The position numbers and the translations under genes were made by a program. The notes beneath the pieces were generated by a model. It did not search any database. It saw only the letters and a program-made list of their open reading frames with translations, and was not told the DNA's origin. A stretch of DNA of 64,000 bases from Lactiplantibacillus paraplantarum (GTDB taxonomy: Bacteria > Bacillota > Bacilli > Lactobacillales > Lactobacillaceae): contig NZ_CP032744.1 of the NCBI RefSeq assembly GCF_003641145.1, positions 930,001 through 994,000 on the forward strand, read 5' to 3'. The stretch's first letter is position 1; each line of letters starts with the position of its first letter. Positions 1 to 8,981 of the stretch are shown one piece after another.

Positions 1-756
1 TCAGGTTTCTATCTCATTTTGTTATTAATTTTAGTCGCGCTTATTATGCGAGGCGTGTCATTTGAATTCCGGAGCCGGATGGAAAGTGACGCTGGTCGTA
101 ATTTCTGGGAATGGGCCGCTGCTTTAGGCAGTTTCTTTGCCGCCTTCCTATTTGGCATGATGTTTACCGCGCTGGTCAAGGGCATGCCAATCAATGCTAA
201 TGGCGATATGACCGCGCATTTTACCGATTATGTGAACCTGTTCTCAATTGTCGGTGGGGTTGCGGTGACGTTACTGTGTTACTTGCACGGATTGAACTTT
301 ATTCGCTTGAAGACAACCGGTACGCTGCGTGAACGAGCACTTCAATGGGCCAAACCATTGTATTGGGTTTTATTTGCTGGTGAAGTCGTCTTTGCGATTC
401 TCCTGTACTTCAATACTGATTTCTTTACCAAAAAGCCAATTTCAACGACGATTTTAGTAGTGGCATTGGTAGCCTTAACGGTATTAGCAACTTGGGGTGT
501 CTATGGTAACCACGAGTGGTTGTCATTTATCAGTAGTGGGTTGTCGTTAATTGACGTAGTAGTCCTATTGTTCAATGGATTATTCCCACGAGTAATGGTT
601 GCCAATAATTCGGCTTACAGCATCCTCATTAAAGATGCGTCTAACTCGCCGTACACATTACACCTGATGACAGTCATCTCATTGTCGGTATTACCGATTA
701 TGTTGATTTACTTTATTTGGAGTTATTGGGTCTTCTACAAACGATTGGCATCGTAA
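1..756 (+). CDS. cydB: Cytochrome bd ubiquinol oxidase subunit II (3' part)
   Basis: The reading frame is open from the first base, so the N-terminus is outside the window; about 251 residues are visible of a family that is usually 330–340. The protein is almost entirely hydrophobic, with about six to seven membrane segments, and begins with the GVSFEFR region typical of CydB just after the first helices. CydB pairs with CydA to form the membrane terminal oxidase that moves electrons from quinol to oxygen. The CydDC exporter genes follow directly, which is the normal cydABDC order. The only doubt is the missing start. Confidence 0.95.
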   Translation, partial: SGFYLILLLILVALIMRGVSFEFRSRMESDAGRNFWEWAAALGSFFAAFLFGMMFTALVKGMPINANGDMTAHFTDYVNLFSIVGGVAVTLLCYLHGLNFIRLKTTGTLRERALQWAKPLYWVLFAGEVVFAILLYFNTDFFTKKPISTTILVVALVALTVLATWGVYGNHEWLSFISSGLSLIDVVVLLFNGLFPRVMVANNSAYSILIKDASNSPYTLHLMTVISLSVLPIMLIYFIWSYWVFYKRLAS

Positions 757-815
757 TTTAAATGCTGATGACGACAGTATTATAGGTGCGGTGGTACAAT
801 TAACTCAACAGCACC

Positions 816-860
816 AACGGGGTCGCGACCTTGGCTAAGTGCCAAGGTCGCGACCCCGTT
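816..860 (+). terminator. Perfect 20-bp hairpin between cydB and cydDC
   Basis: Bases 816–835 and 841–860 are perfect inverted repeats around a TAAGT loop. The stem is GC-rich and contains the self-complementary block GGTCGCGACC in each arm. The downstream T-run is weak (CATTTTAA), so it may be a partial terminator or mRNA-stabilising or processing structure separating cydAB from cydDC expression rather than a full stop. Confidence 0.65.
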
Positions 861-885
861 CATTTTAAGCAGGGAGGGATCGGAT

Positions 886-2619
886 GTGTTTGATCCAGCG
901 TTATTTAAACTACCAGGTATGCGCCGTGCAGCGGTCATTCTAGGATTGTTAGCAATCATTGAAGGTGTCTGTATTGTCTTTCAAGCTTACTATCTATCGG
1001 TGGCCATTGTTGGTCTGTGGCATTTGCATTCACTGGCGTCGATCAGTCGGCCAATGTTATGGTTTGCACTAGCCTGGGTAGGGCGACAATTATTAGTTGT
1101 CGTTAAAAACCGTGTCATGTATCCGCTAGTTGAACGGACGACCGGCGATTTACGGCGCCAAGTTATGCAGAAACTCTACCGACTAGGTCCCGGGTACGTC
1201 GCTAAGACTGGGACCGGTAATGTCGTTACAACGGCACTTGAAGGTATCGATAAAGTTCAGACGTACTTGATGTTAGTTGTCATCAAAGTGATTGATATGA
1301 TGATTATTCCGTGGATCATTTTGATTTATATTGCGTGGTTACGTTGGCGCGAGGCCCTTTTTCTACTAGCTATTTTTCCATTAATTATTTTATTCATGAT
1401 TATTTTAGGCTACGCCGCCCAAGCAAAGGCTGATAAGCAATACGTTGGTTATCAGCGCATGTCAAACCACTTTGTTGACACGCTACGTGGTTTACCGACT
1501 TTAAAGCAGTTGGGCTTGAGTAAGCGGTATGCTGATAATGTGTATCAAGTCAGTGAGGGGTATCGTAAACAAACGCTGGCAGTGATTAAAATCGCCATGT
1601 TGTCGACGTTTGCCTTGGATTTCTTTACGACGTTATCGATCGCGGTGGTGGCCGTATTTTTAGGATTTGGTCTCATCAACGGTACAATTACGTTACTACC
1701 AGCACTAGTTATTTTAGTTTTGTCCCCAGACTATTTCTTACCGTTGCGGACATTTGCTAACGATTATCACGCGACGTTGAACGGTAAGAATGCTTTCGCC
1801 GATGTCCAAAAAATGTTGGCGTTGCCAGTTCCGACTGAGCGTCAGCAACTAGGAACTAAGCCAGTTGAATGGCACGCTGATAGTACGTTAAGTTTACACG
1901 ATGTTGATTTTAGTTATGATAATAAGCAGCTAGCCTTGCAACACATTAATATTGATGTACAAGGTTATCAACGAATTGGCATTATTGGTGCTTCAGGGTC
2001 TGGTAAGTCCACGTTGATCAACTTGTTAGGTGGTTTTTTGACACCGGTTGCTAAGCAGGGTCAAATTCAAGTGAACGGTCAAACAGTGGCCCATTTAAGT
2101 CAGGATGCTTGGCAACAGAGTTTCTTCTATATTCCACAAAATCCTTATTTATTTCACGCGACTTTGGCTGAAAATCTGGCCTTTTACCAACCAGCTGCCT
2201 CGCGTGTCGCCATTGAGCAAGCTGCTGAAAAAGCGGGATTGAGCGCGTGGATTGCGACATTACCGGCGGGCTTGGATACACCGATTGGTGAGGGCTCACG
2301 GGGCGTGAGTGGTGGTCAGGCGCAGCGCATTGCTTTAGCTCGGGCTTTCCTTGATAGTTCACGACGTATCCTATTATTCGATGAACCCACGGCTCACTTA
2401 GATATTGAGACTGAGGCAGAATTGAAAACGACGATTTTGCCGGTCCTTGATGACCACTTAGTCTTCTTTGCGACCCACCGATTACATTGGATTAATCAGA
2501 TGGATTACGTGTTGGTGATGGACCATGGTCAAATCGTCGAACAAGGCACACCGGCAGAATTAGCCGCTCATGACGGGGCGTATGTCCGGTTACGTGATGA
2601 AATGGTAGGTGCGATCTAA
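886..2619 (+). CDS. cydD: Heterodimeric ABC exporter subunit CydD (cytochrome bd assembly)
   Basis: This is a fused membrane/ATPase ABC exporter half of 577 residues. Residues 1–310 hold about six membrane helices; the ATPase domain has Walker A GASGSGKS at 368–375, an SGGQ signature near 475 and a Walker B ILLFDEPT. CydDC exports cysteine/glutathione-type thiols needed for cytochrome bd assembly. The start is GTG at 886, supported by AGGGAGG at 871–877; the ATG at 884 is in another frame. The last base overlaps the next start (TAATG), so the two subunits are translationally coupled. Some lactobacillus annotations swap the CydC and CydD names. Confidence 0.9.
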   Translation: MFDPALFKLPGMRRAAVILGLLAIIEGVCIVFQAYYLSVAIVGLWHLHSLASISRPMLWFALAWVGRQLLVVVKNRVMYPLVERTTGDLRRQVMQKLYRLGPGYVAKTGTGNVVTTALEGIDKVQTYLMLVVIKVIDMMIIPWIILIYIAWLRWREALFLLAIFPLIILFMIILGYAAQAKADKQYVGYQRMSNHFVDTLRGLPTLKQLGLSKRYADNVYQVSEGYRKQTLAVIKIAMLSTFALDFFTTLSIAVVAVFLGFGLINGTITLLPALVILVLSPDYFLPLRTFANDYHATLNGKNAFADVQKMLALPVPTERQQLGTKPVEWHADSTLSLHDVDFSYDNKQLALQHINIDVQGYQRIGIIGASGSGKSTLINLLGGFLTPVAKQGQIQVNGQTVAHLSQDAWQQSFFYIPQNPYLFHATLAENLAFYQPAASRVAIEQAAEKAGLSAWIATLPAGLDTPIGEGSRGVSGGQAQRIALARAFLDSSRRILLFDEPTAHLDIETEAELKTTILPVLDDHLVFFATHRLHWINQMDYVLVMDHGQIVEQGTPAELAAHDGAYVRLRDEMVGAI

Positions 2620-4370
2620 TGAAGAATTTTTTAGCAACTTTTAAAAATGATACTTGGGTCATGCCGTATTTGCGGAAGTATAAAAAGCTGTTAGCATTGA
2701 CCTTATTCTTAGGCTTAATGACTTTTTTCTGTGGTTCAGCGTTGATGTTCAACTCTGGATATTTAATCAGTAAGGCCGCACGGCACCCATATAATATTCT
2801 GATGATCTATGTTCCAATCGTCCTGACAAGGGCGTTTGGGATTGGTCGGCCCGCGTTTCGTTATGCGGAACGAATTACTAGTCACAATTGGGTATTACGG
2901 ATCGTGTCGGATTTTCGAAAGAAATTGTATCAAGCGGTTGCCAAGCATGCGGTGGCAATCCGTCAGAACTTCCAGACTGGCGATGTTCTCAGTATTTTAG
3001 CTGATGACATTGACCATATTGAGAATTTGTATTTACGAACCGATTTTCCAACCGTAATCGCGTGGCTCATGACGGTAATTATTGTGATTGGTCTCGGTTA
3101 TTTCAGTTGGTGGTTCGGGTTACTGATGTTATTAATGTTAGGGTTGGTCGTTGTGGTGATGCCACTGTGGTCAGTTCTATTGAATGGGGCTCGTGAATCG
3201 CGTAGTCGCCAAATTCAACAGGGTTTTTATACCCAGTTGACAGATTCAGTCATGGGACTGGGTGATTGGTTGATAGCGGGCCGACAAACTGATTTTTATG
3301 AACGGCAGACTAAACCGATCGAAGCCATTGCAGCATTACGTAAGCAAGACCATCGCTTTCAGTGGTGGCGTGACTTTACGATTCAAATCATCTTTGGCGT
3401 GATCTGCTTAGCGCTACTGGTCTGGAGTAGTTTTTACTGGACGACGAATGCAGCTAGTTCTAATTGGATTGCAGCTTTTGTCCTTTCCGTCTTTCCATTA
3501 GTTGATGCAATGCAGTCTGTTAGTCAGGGTGTTAGCGAATGGCCAAGCTATCAACGGTCAATCAAACGGGTGAACGCGTTAGATACGACACCTGAAGATG
3601 CTCATGATCAGACGGTCTTAACGGAACCGTTTCAAGTTTTGCGGATTGCTGATCTTGATTTTAAATACGCGGAGGGAGGCCACTCAATTTTTGATGGCTT
3701 GAATCTGACTTTAAAAGCTGGTGAGAAGTTAGCACTGTTAGGCCCTTCCGGAACAGGTAAGAGTACTTTGCTCAAATTGATTTTAGGTGACTTGACACCG
3801 GATACCGGAACGGTTCAATTGAACGATGTCCCGGTTGCACGATTACAAAATCAGCGAGCACAGTTGTTTGGTGTCTTAGATCAACAGCCATACTTGTTCA
3901 ATACGACCATTATGAATAATGTGCGCATGGGCAACTTACAGGCGACGGATGAACAAGTTAAAGCTGCGCTGAAAGCCGTTGAATTGGAACCGTTGATTGC
4001 GACACTATCTGATGGTTACGAGACGGTCGTGGAAGAAGGCGGCGCGCGTTTCTCTGGTGGTGAACGGCAACGGTTAGCGTTGGCCCGAATCTTATTGCAA
4101 GATGCGCCAATCATTATTTTGGATGAACCAACCGTTAGTCTTGATCCGATTACTGAGGCCCATCTGCTCACAACGGTGTTCCGAGTATTGCACGATAAGA
4201 CGATTCTGTGGGTCACGCATCATTTGGCAGGTGTTAACCATGTTGATCAGGTGCGCTTCCTGGAAGACGGCAAGTTTGATATGGCCGGCACGCCGAGCGA
4301 GTTGTATGCGAGTGCGCCACGATTTAAACGCCTTTATGATTTAGATCAGGGCCATGACGATTTTGAGTAG
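2619..4370 (+). CDS. cydC: Heterodimeric ABC exporter subunit CydC (cytochrome bd assembly)
   Basis: The second half of the CydDC exporter, 583 residues. It has an N-terminal membrane domain and a C-terminal ATPase domain with Walker A GPSGTGKST, signature SGGERQR and Walker B IIILDEPT. The start overlaps the cydD stop by one base. A strong terminator follows at 4440–4473, so the cyd operon ends here. Confidence 0.92.
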   Translation: MKNFLATFKNDTWVMPYLRKYKKLLALTLFLGLMTFFCGSALMFNSGYLISKAARHPYNILMIYVPIVLTRAFGIGRPAFRYAERITSHNWVLRIVSDFRKKLYQAVAKHAVAIRQNFQTGDVLSILADDIDHIENLYLRTDFPTVIAWLMTVIIVIGLGYFSWWFGLLMLLMLGLVVVVMPLWSVLLNGARESRSRQIQQGFYTQLTDSVMGLGDWLIAGRQTDFYERQTKPIEAIAALRKQDHRFQWWRDFTIQIIFGVICLALLVWSSFYWTTNAASSNWIAAFVLSVFPLVDAMQSVSQGVSEWPSYQRSIKRVNALDTTPEDAHDQTVLTEPFQVLRIADLDFKYAEGGHSIFDGLNLTLKAGEKLALLGPSGTGKSTLLKLILGDLTPDTGTVQLNDVPVARLQNQRAQLFGVLDQQPYLFNTTIMNNVRMGNLQATDEQVKAALKAVELEPLIATLSDGYETVVEEGGARFSGGERQRLALARILLQDAPIIILDEPTVSLDPITEAHLLTTVFRVLHDKTILWVTHHLAGVNHVDQVRFLEDGKFDMAGTPSELYASAPRFKRLYDLDQGHDDFE

Positions 4371-4439
4371 TTAGACTATCGTTGTGAATAAGCACTAGCA
4401 CAAGCGTGGAGGGCATACCTTAATTTCAAACGAACTAGT

Positions 4440-4473
4440 AAAGGACTTGGCAGTTACTGCCAAGTCCTTTTTA
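4440..4473 (+). terminator. Rho-independent terminator of the cyd operon
   Basis: A 14-bp perfect stem (4440–4453 with 4457–4470), a TTA loop and a T-rich tail lie 70 nt after the cydC stop. Confidence 0.85.
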
Positions 4474-4499
4474 GTACACGAGATTGGGACACAACTAAA

Positions 4500-4676
4500 A
4501 GTGTTCAGTCTCTTAAGAAAAGACTGCTTCTCAATAAACTGAACCCAATTTTTCTGTCAAGCTGGTCGAAATGTGCGCCAAAAGGTGGCTTGCTCCGCTT
4601 AACCCAAATTCGGTGACTGGTCCAAGCCCAGGAATAATTGCCGAATTTACGTTAATGCTCGCAAGCAGACCACCTT
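4500..4676 (+). repeat. Dispersed terminator-like repeat, copy A
   Basis: GTTCAGT (4502–4508) can pair with ACTGAAC (4538–4544) and is followed by AATTTTTCTGTCAA and GGTCGAAATGTGCGCCAAAA. The same order of hairpin, T-run, 'ctatcaa-atggtcg' and 'cgccaaaaggt' is found at 6655–6755 (minus strand) and 31366–31490. In this copy a second inverted pair (AAAAGGTGG near 4580 and CCACCTTTT near 4670) extends the element to about 4676. Confidence 0.6.
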
Positions 4677-4688
4677 TTGTCCTACTCG

Positions 4689-5663
4689 CTAGTAATTTCT
4701 TAATTGAGACTGATTTTGAACGTCTACAATGTAAGCCTTAGTGCCTAAGCGGCTGAGTAACGTCCGGACGTCATTGTAATTAATCGAAACGCATCCGGCT
4801 GTCGCCCATTGGTTCTTAACGTGAATAAAGAAGCCGGAGCCATTCCGCTGGCCGTGATTATCCATGACGATAGCTAACTGATACTGATTGTGTGGTGCAG
4901 CTTTGGTGTAGTTGATCAAATGCTCGTTCTTATTATTAGCCCATTTACGGTTTTGCCAAGTATTGTACTGCCGATCGTGCAGATCTTCAATCCAGTATGA
5001 GTTAGACTTGATCTGGCGGTAGGCCATGCCGCTAGTTCGGGCACTGGCAGCCTTACCAAATGCAAAGCTTAAATGGTAAACGCCTTTCGGAGTCGTACTA
5101 CTACCTTCATGTGAGTTACCAATCCCAGCAGCGCCAATGCGACTAGTCGATGTTAATGTGTTTTTCCAACCAGTCCTGTTTTTTTGCCACAATTTGAGGG
5201 TTGCAGTGGACGAGCCATTTTGAATGACCGTAACGATTTGTTGCGCTTTTTTAGCGACTTTCATTCTGGAGACGAGCGTGGCAATCGATGGGGCTGATTT
5301 AGGTTTGGTAGGCTTTAAGTAGCCGCTCCAAATCCAACCGGTAGCGCCGTTCTTACTGTTATGAACCCAGTAGTAGCGTACCTTTTTACCATGCATGGTA
5401 ATGTCAGTTTGTTGCGTCGTTGTCCAGACCGTGTTGCGATAATTTTTTAAGTCATGATTAGCTTTAAACGTCCAGCGATTATAATGACCATTGGCCCTAA
5501 ACGTATGCGACTTAGTATCGGTCGTATAGTAAGTCTTTTTGGCCGTGGCCTTAGTTGGCGTACGGTGATAGTAAGTATTGGCGGTCGCCGAGACTGAACT
5601 CAACATCGTAATTGACGCCACCACCAGTGCGACCCCCAGCAATCGGTTAACCATCTTTTTCAT
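4689..5663 (-). CDS. Secreted L,D-transpeptidase (YkuD-type)
   Basis: A 324-residue exported protein. Residues 1–28 form a signal peptide with a basic start and a hydrophobic core ending near SATANT. Residues ~45–125 resemble an SH3/GW-like wall-binding region rich in Tyr and Trp. The C-terminal ~180 residues are YkuD-like, with the catalytic signature FFIHVKNQWATAGCVSI (His, then Thr-Ala-Gly-Cys). Such enzymes make 3-3 cross-links or transfer other amines onto tetrapeptides in peptidoglycan; without PBP-resistant 3-3 links known here, the exact substrate is uncertain. The ATG at 5663 is preceded by TCAGGAGGGG, a strong ribosome site. It reads against the cyd operon and stands alone. Confidence 0.8.
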   Translation of the reverse strand: MKKMVNRLLGVALVVASITMLSSVSATANTYYHRTPTKATAKKTYYTTDTKSHTFRANGHYNRWTFKANHDLKNYRNTVWTTTQQTDITMHGKKVRYYWVHNSKNGATGWIWSGYLKPTKPKSAPSIATLVSRMKVAKKAQQIVTVIQNGSSTATLKLWQKNRTGWKNTLTSTSRIGAAGIGNSHEGSSTTPKGVYHLSFAFGKAASARTSGMAYRQIKSNSYWIEDLHDRQYNTWQNRKWANNKNEHLINYTKAAPHNQYQLAIVMDNHGQRNGSGFFIHVKNQWATAGCVSINYNDVRTLLSRLGTKAYIVDVQNQSQLRNY

Positions 5664-5940
5664 AAAACCCCTCCTGAATAAAAAGCATACCCCGTTATTA
5701 CAAACTTTATACAGATACTATAATACTATTTATACTCAGGGGATGGTAACTATTTTTAACTAGCCAATCGCTACCATCTAAATAAAGTTGGATGCTAACA
5801 GTGTGGATAGTTAGCAGTGGGCATCTTTTAAGGCGCAACAAAGCTAACTCGGGATTCCAATTGGTCGGCTAGCTTTGTATGATTAGGATGTCACAATTGA
5901 ATTTGCGAGATTGTTTGCATTTTAAACAGGCAAACAATTG

Positions 5941-6407
5941 ATGGAATCAAAAGGGAACGGGACTTATAGTCTGAAAGACTCAGGGGCAGTTAGAACGATG
6001 GAAAATGGTGGTTGGTATGATATTGCCGATCCCGATGTTAATGACTTGATGCGGACCGCTAGTAAATTGAATTATCAATTAAATTATGGTGATGCGACGC
6101 ACTTGAAATTAAGCAACAGCTATTTGGTAAAGCGGATAAATCCAACATGATATTTTTACCAATTAAAGTGGCGACCGGTCAGCATACGTATCTTGGTAGG
6201 GGAGCGATGATTAATTACGACTGTGATTTAATTGATCAAGGTCGAATTGAAATTGGTGAGCGGACTTTAATCGGGCCACATTGCCAACTGATTACGATTT
6301 ATCATCCATTACATGCTGGAAGCCGATCGTTGGGAAAGGTTAAGACTAGACCAATTAAGATTGGAGCGGACTGTTGGATTGGGGCTGGCGGCACTATTAT
6401 GGGCGGT
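5941..6407 (+). pseudogene. Degraded maltose/galactoside O-acetyltransferase
   Basis: Two frames together make a broken acetyltransferase. In frame 1 (up to 6150) residues MENGGWYDIADPD and the following Leu-rich helix match the start of the Mac domain of maltose acetyltransferases. In frame 3 (from 6147) residues with GRIEIGERTLIGP, ITIYHPLHA and IKIGADCWIGAGGTIMGG are the left-handed beta-helix hexapeptide repeats. The two parts are out of frame, the sequence between them is shorter than in intact enzymes, and the 3' end stops inside the repeat domain where it joins an unrelated fragment. I see no usable ribosome site at the first ATG. Confidence 0.75.
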
Positions 6408-6620
6408 GGTCATTGGGGCTTTCAAGGCACCAATGATGCGGTTATTTCCGTTAGTCGTGATGGCTCGGTTACAGCAACTGGTGTGGGGACGGCTCAGGTG
6501 AGACTAACCTTCGTACAGCCTAATTTTGAGCAGGTTTTAACTGACGCCATTGATTTTACGGTATCTGCTAGTCGGCCAACCACTTCAGTTGCTCATCCTA
6601 GTTGGAGACTTGTGGATTAA
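6408..6620 (+). pseudogene. Fragment of a bacterial Ig-like (Big_2) domain protein
   Basis: In frame with the broken acetyltransferase, about 70 residues read as an Ig-like fold group 2 repeat (NDAVISVSRDGSVTATGVGT is the typical turn). Big_2 domains occur in secreted or surface proteins, so an intracellular enzyme fused to half of one is not a working design. This is most simply the 3' remnant of a surface-protein gene left after deletion of the sequence between two former neighbours. Confidence 0.65.
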
Positions 6621-6654
6621 TCAGTAACGCTTTTAAATGGACGATGGGTTCAGC

Positions 6655-6755
6655 GGAATAACCAACCTTTTGGCGTACGTTTCGACCATCTTGATAGAAA
6701 AATTGTGCGCAGTTGCTTGAGAAGTCTTTTAAGAAACTGCGCACAATTAGTTTTG
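6655..6755 (-). repeat. Dispersed terminator-like repeat, copy B
   Basis: On the minus strand AATTGTGCGCAGTT (6735–6748) pairs with AACTGCGCACAATT (6702–6715), a 14-bp stem, followed by TTTTTCTATCAAGATGGTCG and ACGTACGCCAAAAGG. It lies just downstream of the leftward polyprenyl synthase gene, in sense orientation, so it probably serves as its terminator. Same family as 4500–4676 and 31366–31490. Confidence 0.75.
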
Positions 6756-6801
6756 ATCTAGACTCGATATTAGTCTGGTTTTGTTACTAAAGTAATCGAA
6801 A

Positions 6802-7779
6802 TCAATGGTTACGAACTAGCAATTCTGTGACCAACCGTCGTAAGGTTTGCTGCGTTTCACCGGTTGGTAGTTGGTCGATTAAGTTAAGGGCAGTTTTTGT
6901 ATAGTGGGTAGCTAACTGTTGGGCCTGCGTGACTCCACCTAGCGCAATGACCTGATCGCGAATGGTAAGCAACTGTTCGTTACTGATGTCATGTCCTGAT
7001 TGTGGTAGCTGCATTGCTAATTGTGGCGCCGTAGTTAGGGCGTAGATCAGGGGCAATGAATAAACACCATCACGGAGATCATTAAGGACTGGTTTTTGAG
7101 TTAAGACCTCATCACCGGCATAATCGAGGACGTCGTCAAGCATTTGATAGGCTAGTCCCATGCGTTCACCAATTTGTTGTGCTAATTTAACAACGTTTGC
7201 GGGGGCCCCGGCAAAGTGCGCCCCTTGTTCACAGCTCAGGCTGAATAAACGGGCCGTTTTACCACGAGCAATCGTTAAGTAGTCATCAACCGTCGTTGTT
7301 GGATCGAAGTTATGTGCCATCTGGTCAAGCTCACCTTGGAGGATTGACCGCATGGCGGCGGTATTAACCTTGACGTCGTCAGCACTTTTAGCAGCAATTA
7401 AAACCTGATCGAAATAGCAAGTGAATAGCAAGTCACCAGCATAGATGGCGTTGCGTTGACCATAATCTTGGTGAATCGTCGTGACGTGGCGCCGTTCGGG
7501 TGACTCATCAATCACATCATCGTGGATCAAGGTAGCCACATGCAGTAATTCCATAGCTGCAGCACCGGCGCGTAAACGAGTCGTGTCATGGTCCGGTCCA
7601 AACTGACTGAATAAGTAAAAGAAGCCAGGACGCAAAAACTTGCCACCCGCTGCGAGTAAGTCGTGAACCCGGTCGTTAATGGCCGCATTATTAATTTTTA
7701 CGTTGGTAGCTAGGTAGGGCTTTAAAGCTGCTAATTCTTGTGCGATAAGGCTTTCTGGTTGCCAAATGGTTTGCATCAT
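6802..7779 (-). CDS. Polyprenyl (all-trans) diphosphate synthase
   Basis: A 325-residue prenyl elongase. The first Asp-rich motif is LIHDDVIDESPERR (around residue 88) and the second is DDVLDYAGD (around 213), with GGKFLRP at the IPP-binding start. It extends farnesyl diphosphate with IPP units to make the isoprenoid tail of menaquinone. It is divergent from menA, 140 bp away, which supports a role in quinone synthesis. The start at 7779 has GGGGGATC just upstream; a second ATG follows one codon later. The precise chain length (hepta-, octa-, nona-prenyl) cannot be read from the sequence. Confidence 0.88.
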   Translation of the reverse strand: MMQTIWQPESLIAQELAALKPYLATNVKINNAAINDRVHDLLAAGGKFLRPGFFYLFSQFGPDHDTTRLRAGAAAMELLHVATLIHDDVIDESPERRHVTTIHQDYGQRNAIYAGDLLFTCYFDQVLIAAKSADDVKVNTAAMRSILQGELDQMAHNFDPTTTVDDYLTIARGKTARLFSLSCEQGAHFAGAPANVVKLAQQIGERMGLAYQMLDDVLDYAGDEVLTQKPVLNDLRDGVYSLPLIYALTTAPQLAMQLPQSGHDISNEQLLTIRDQVIALGGVTQAQQLATHYTKTALNLIDQLPTGETQQTLRRLVTELLVRNH

Positions 7780-7919
7780 GATGAGATCCCCCGTTTTTTT
7801 GAGATGGCTCCGGGGCGTTTTGACGCCAACACTTGCAGCCAGTCACATTCTAAAATACAATCTATATTAAAGGTACAAATAACTAGTAAGGTTGTCAAAC
7901 AAAAGGATGGTGTAAATCA

Positions 7920-8834
7920 TTGAAGCCAAAAGTGTTTCTTGAATTTGTTGAAATTAAATCATTGATTGCGAGCGTGTTACCGTTCGTTTTGGGGAGTATG
8001 TACGCTTATTACAATTATCATCAGTTGCATCTTGGGTATTTATTGCTATTTTTTATTGCCTCGTCACTTTTTCACATGGCGACTAATGCGAATGATAATT
8101 ATCAAGATTTTCTACACGCGCCTCGTAATGATGACAACCAAGAGTTTTTGCAGGAAACTAACGTGGTCGGTGTCAATCAAATCTCCATTGGCCAGGCACG
8201 AACGATTACATTTGGGTTAGCAGGAATTTCCCTAATTATCGGGCTATGGTTAGTGACCCAAACAGGGTTGCCATTATTATGGATGGGCTTGTATTCATAT
8301 GCGGTTGGTTACTTTTACGCCGGCGGTCCCAAGCCGATTTCACAAGGCCCATTCGGTGAGTTCTTCTCTGGTTTTACGATGGGTTTCATGATTTTTTGGA
8401 TTGCCGTTTTTATTAATACTTATGACACAGCTGCTATCACGTGGCAGTCAACACTTGCTGTTTTGATTGCTTCAGGCTTGGCGATTTTTGCAATTTCCAA
8501 CATTATGTTAGCTAATAATATTTGTGATATGGATGAAGACATTGCGCTGGGGCGGCATACGATTTTGTATTATCTTGGTAAACCAGTAATGCTCCAAGTG
8601 TTTGCCTGGAGTTACGTGGCTGGATACGCTTGTTTGGTGATGGCCGTTTTCATGGGGGTACTCCCCAAAATGAGTCTATTGACGTTGATCAGTATCATTC
8701 CGGTCTGGAAAAATACGCGGGTTTTCATGCACAGGCAAGTCAAACGCGAGACCTTCACGATTTCAATCAAAAATGCAACGTTGATCTGTCTTTCTTTTAT
8801 TGTCTTTATGGGCTTGGGCTTGATTTTTAATTAA
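7920..8834 (+). CDS. menA: 1,4-dihydroxy-2-naphthoate polyprenyltransferase
   Basis: A 304-residue membrane protein of the UbiA superfamily with about eight to nine hydrophobic segments. The two Asp-rich prenyl diphosphate sites are visible: ATNANDNYQDF near residue 58 and NNICDMDEDIALGRHT near 200. MenA attaches the polyprenyl chain to DHNA to give demethylmenaquinone. Together with the divergent prenyl synthase and the upstream cyd genes this is a respiration cluster; lactobacilli of this group often need external quinone precursors. The start is TTG at 7920, chosen because AAAGGATGG lies 10 nt upstream and no ATG fits. Confidence 0.9.
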   Translation: MKPKVFLEFVEIKSLIASVLPFVLGSMYAYYNYHQLHLGYLLLFFIASSLFHMATNANDNYQDFLHAPRNDDNQEFLQETNVVGVNQISIGQARTITFGLAGISLIIGLWLVTQTGLPLLWMGLYSYAVGYFYAGGPKPISQGPFGEFFSGFTMGFMIFWIAVFINTYDTAAITWQSTLAVLIASGLAIFAISNIMLANNICDMDEDIALGRHTILYYLGKPVMLQVFAWSYVAGYACLVMAVFMGVLPKMSLLTLISIIPVWKNTRVFMHRQVKRETFTISIKNATLICLSFIVFMGLGLIFN

Positions 8835-8918
8835 TTTCTTGATGAGTGCGTTTTAATTTAAAGTAGTTGCAATATTAATCTTAACAATATTGCGTACTAG
8901 CAATCCTAAAACACTGCA

Positions 8919-8969
8919 AAAAGCAGCCTGAAAATCGTGGCATCGCACGGTATTCAGGCTGCTTTTAAA
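8919..8969. terminator. Bidirectional terminator between menA and the oxidoreductase gene
   Basis: AAAAGCAGCCTGAA (8919–8932) pairs with TTCAGGCTGCTTTT (8953–8966), with A-run and T-run on both sides. It lies between two convergent genes. Confidence 0.85.
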
Positions 8970-8981
8970 TAAAGTTAGGAA

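Noticed and set aside
4500..4676. Insertion sequence remnant
   Set aside because: No transposase fragment or terminal repeats; better explained as a terminator-like repeat.
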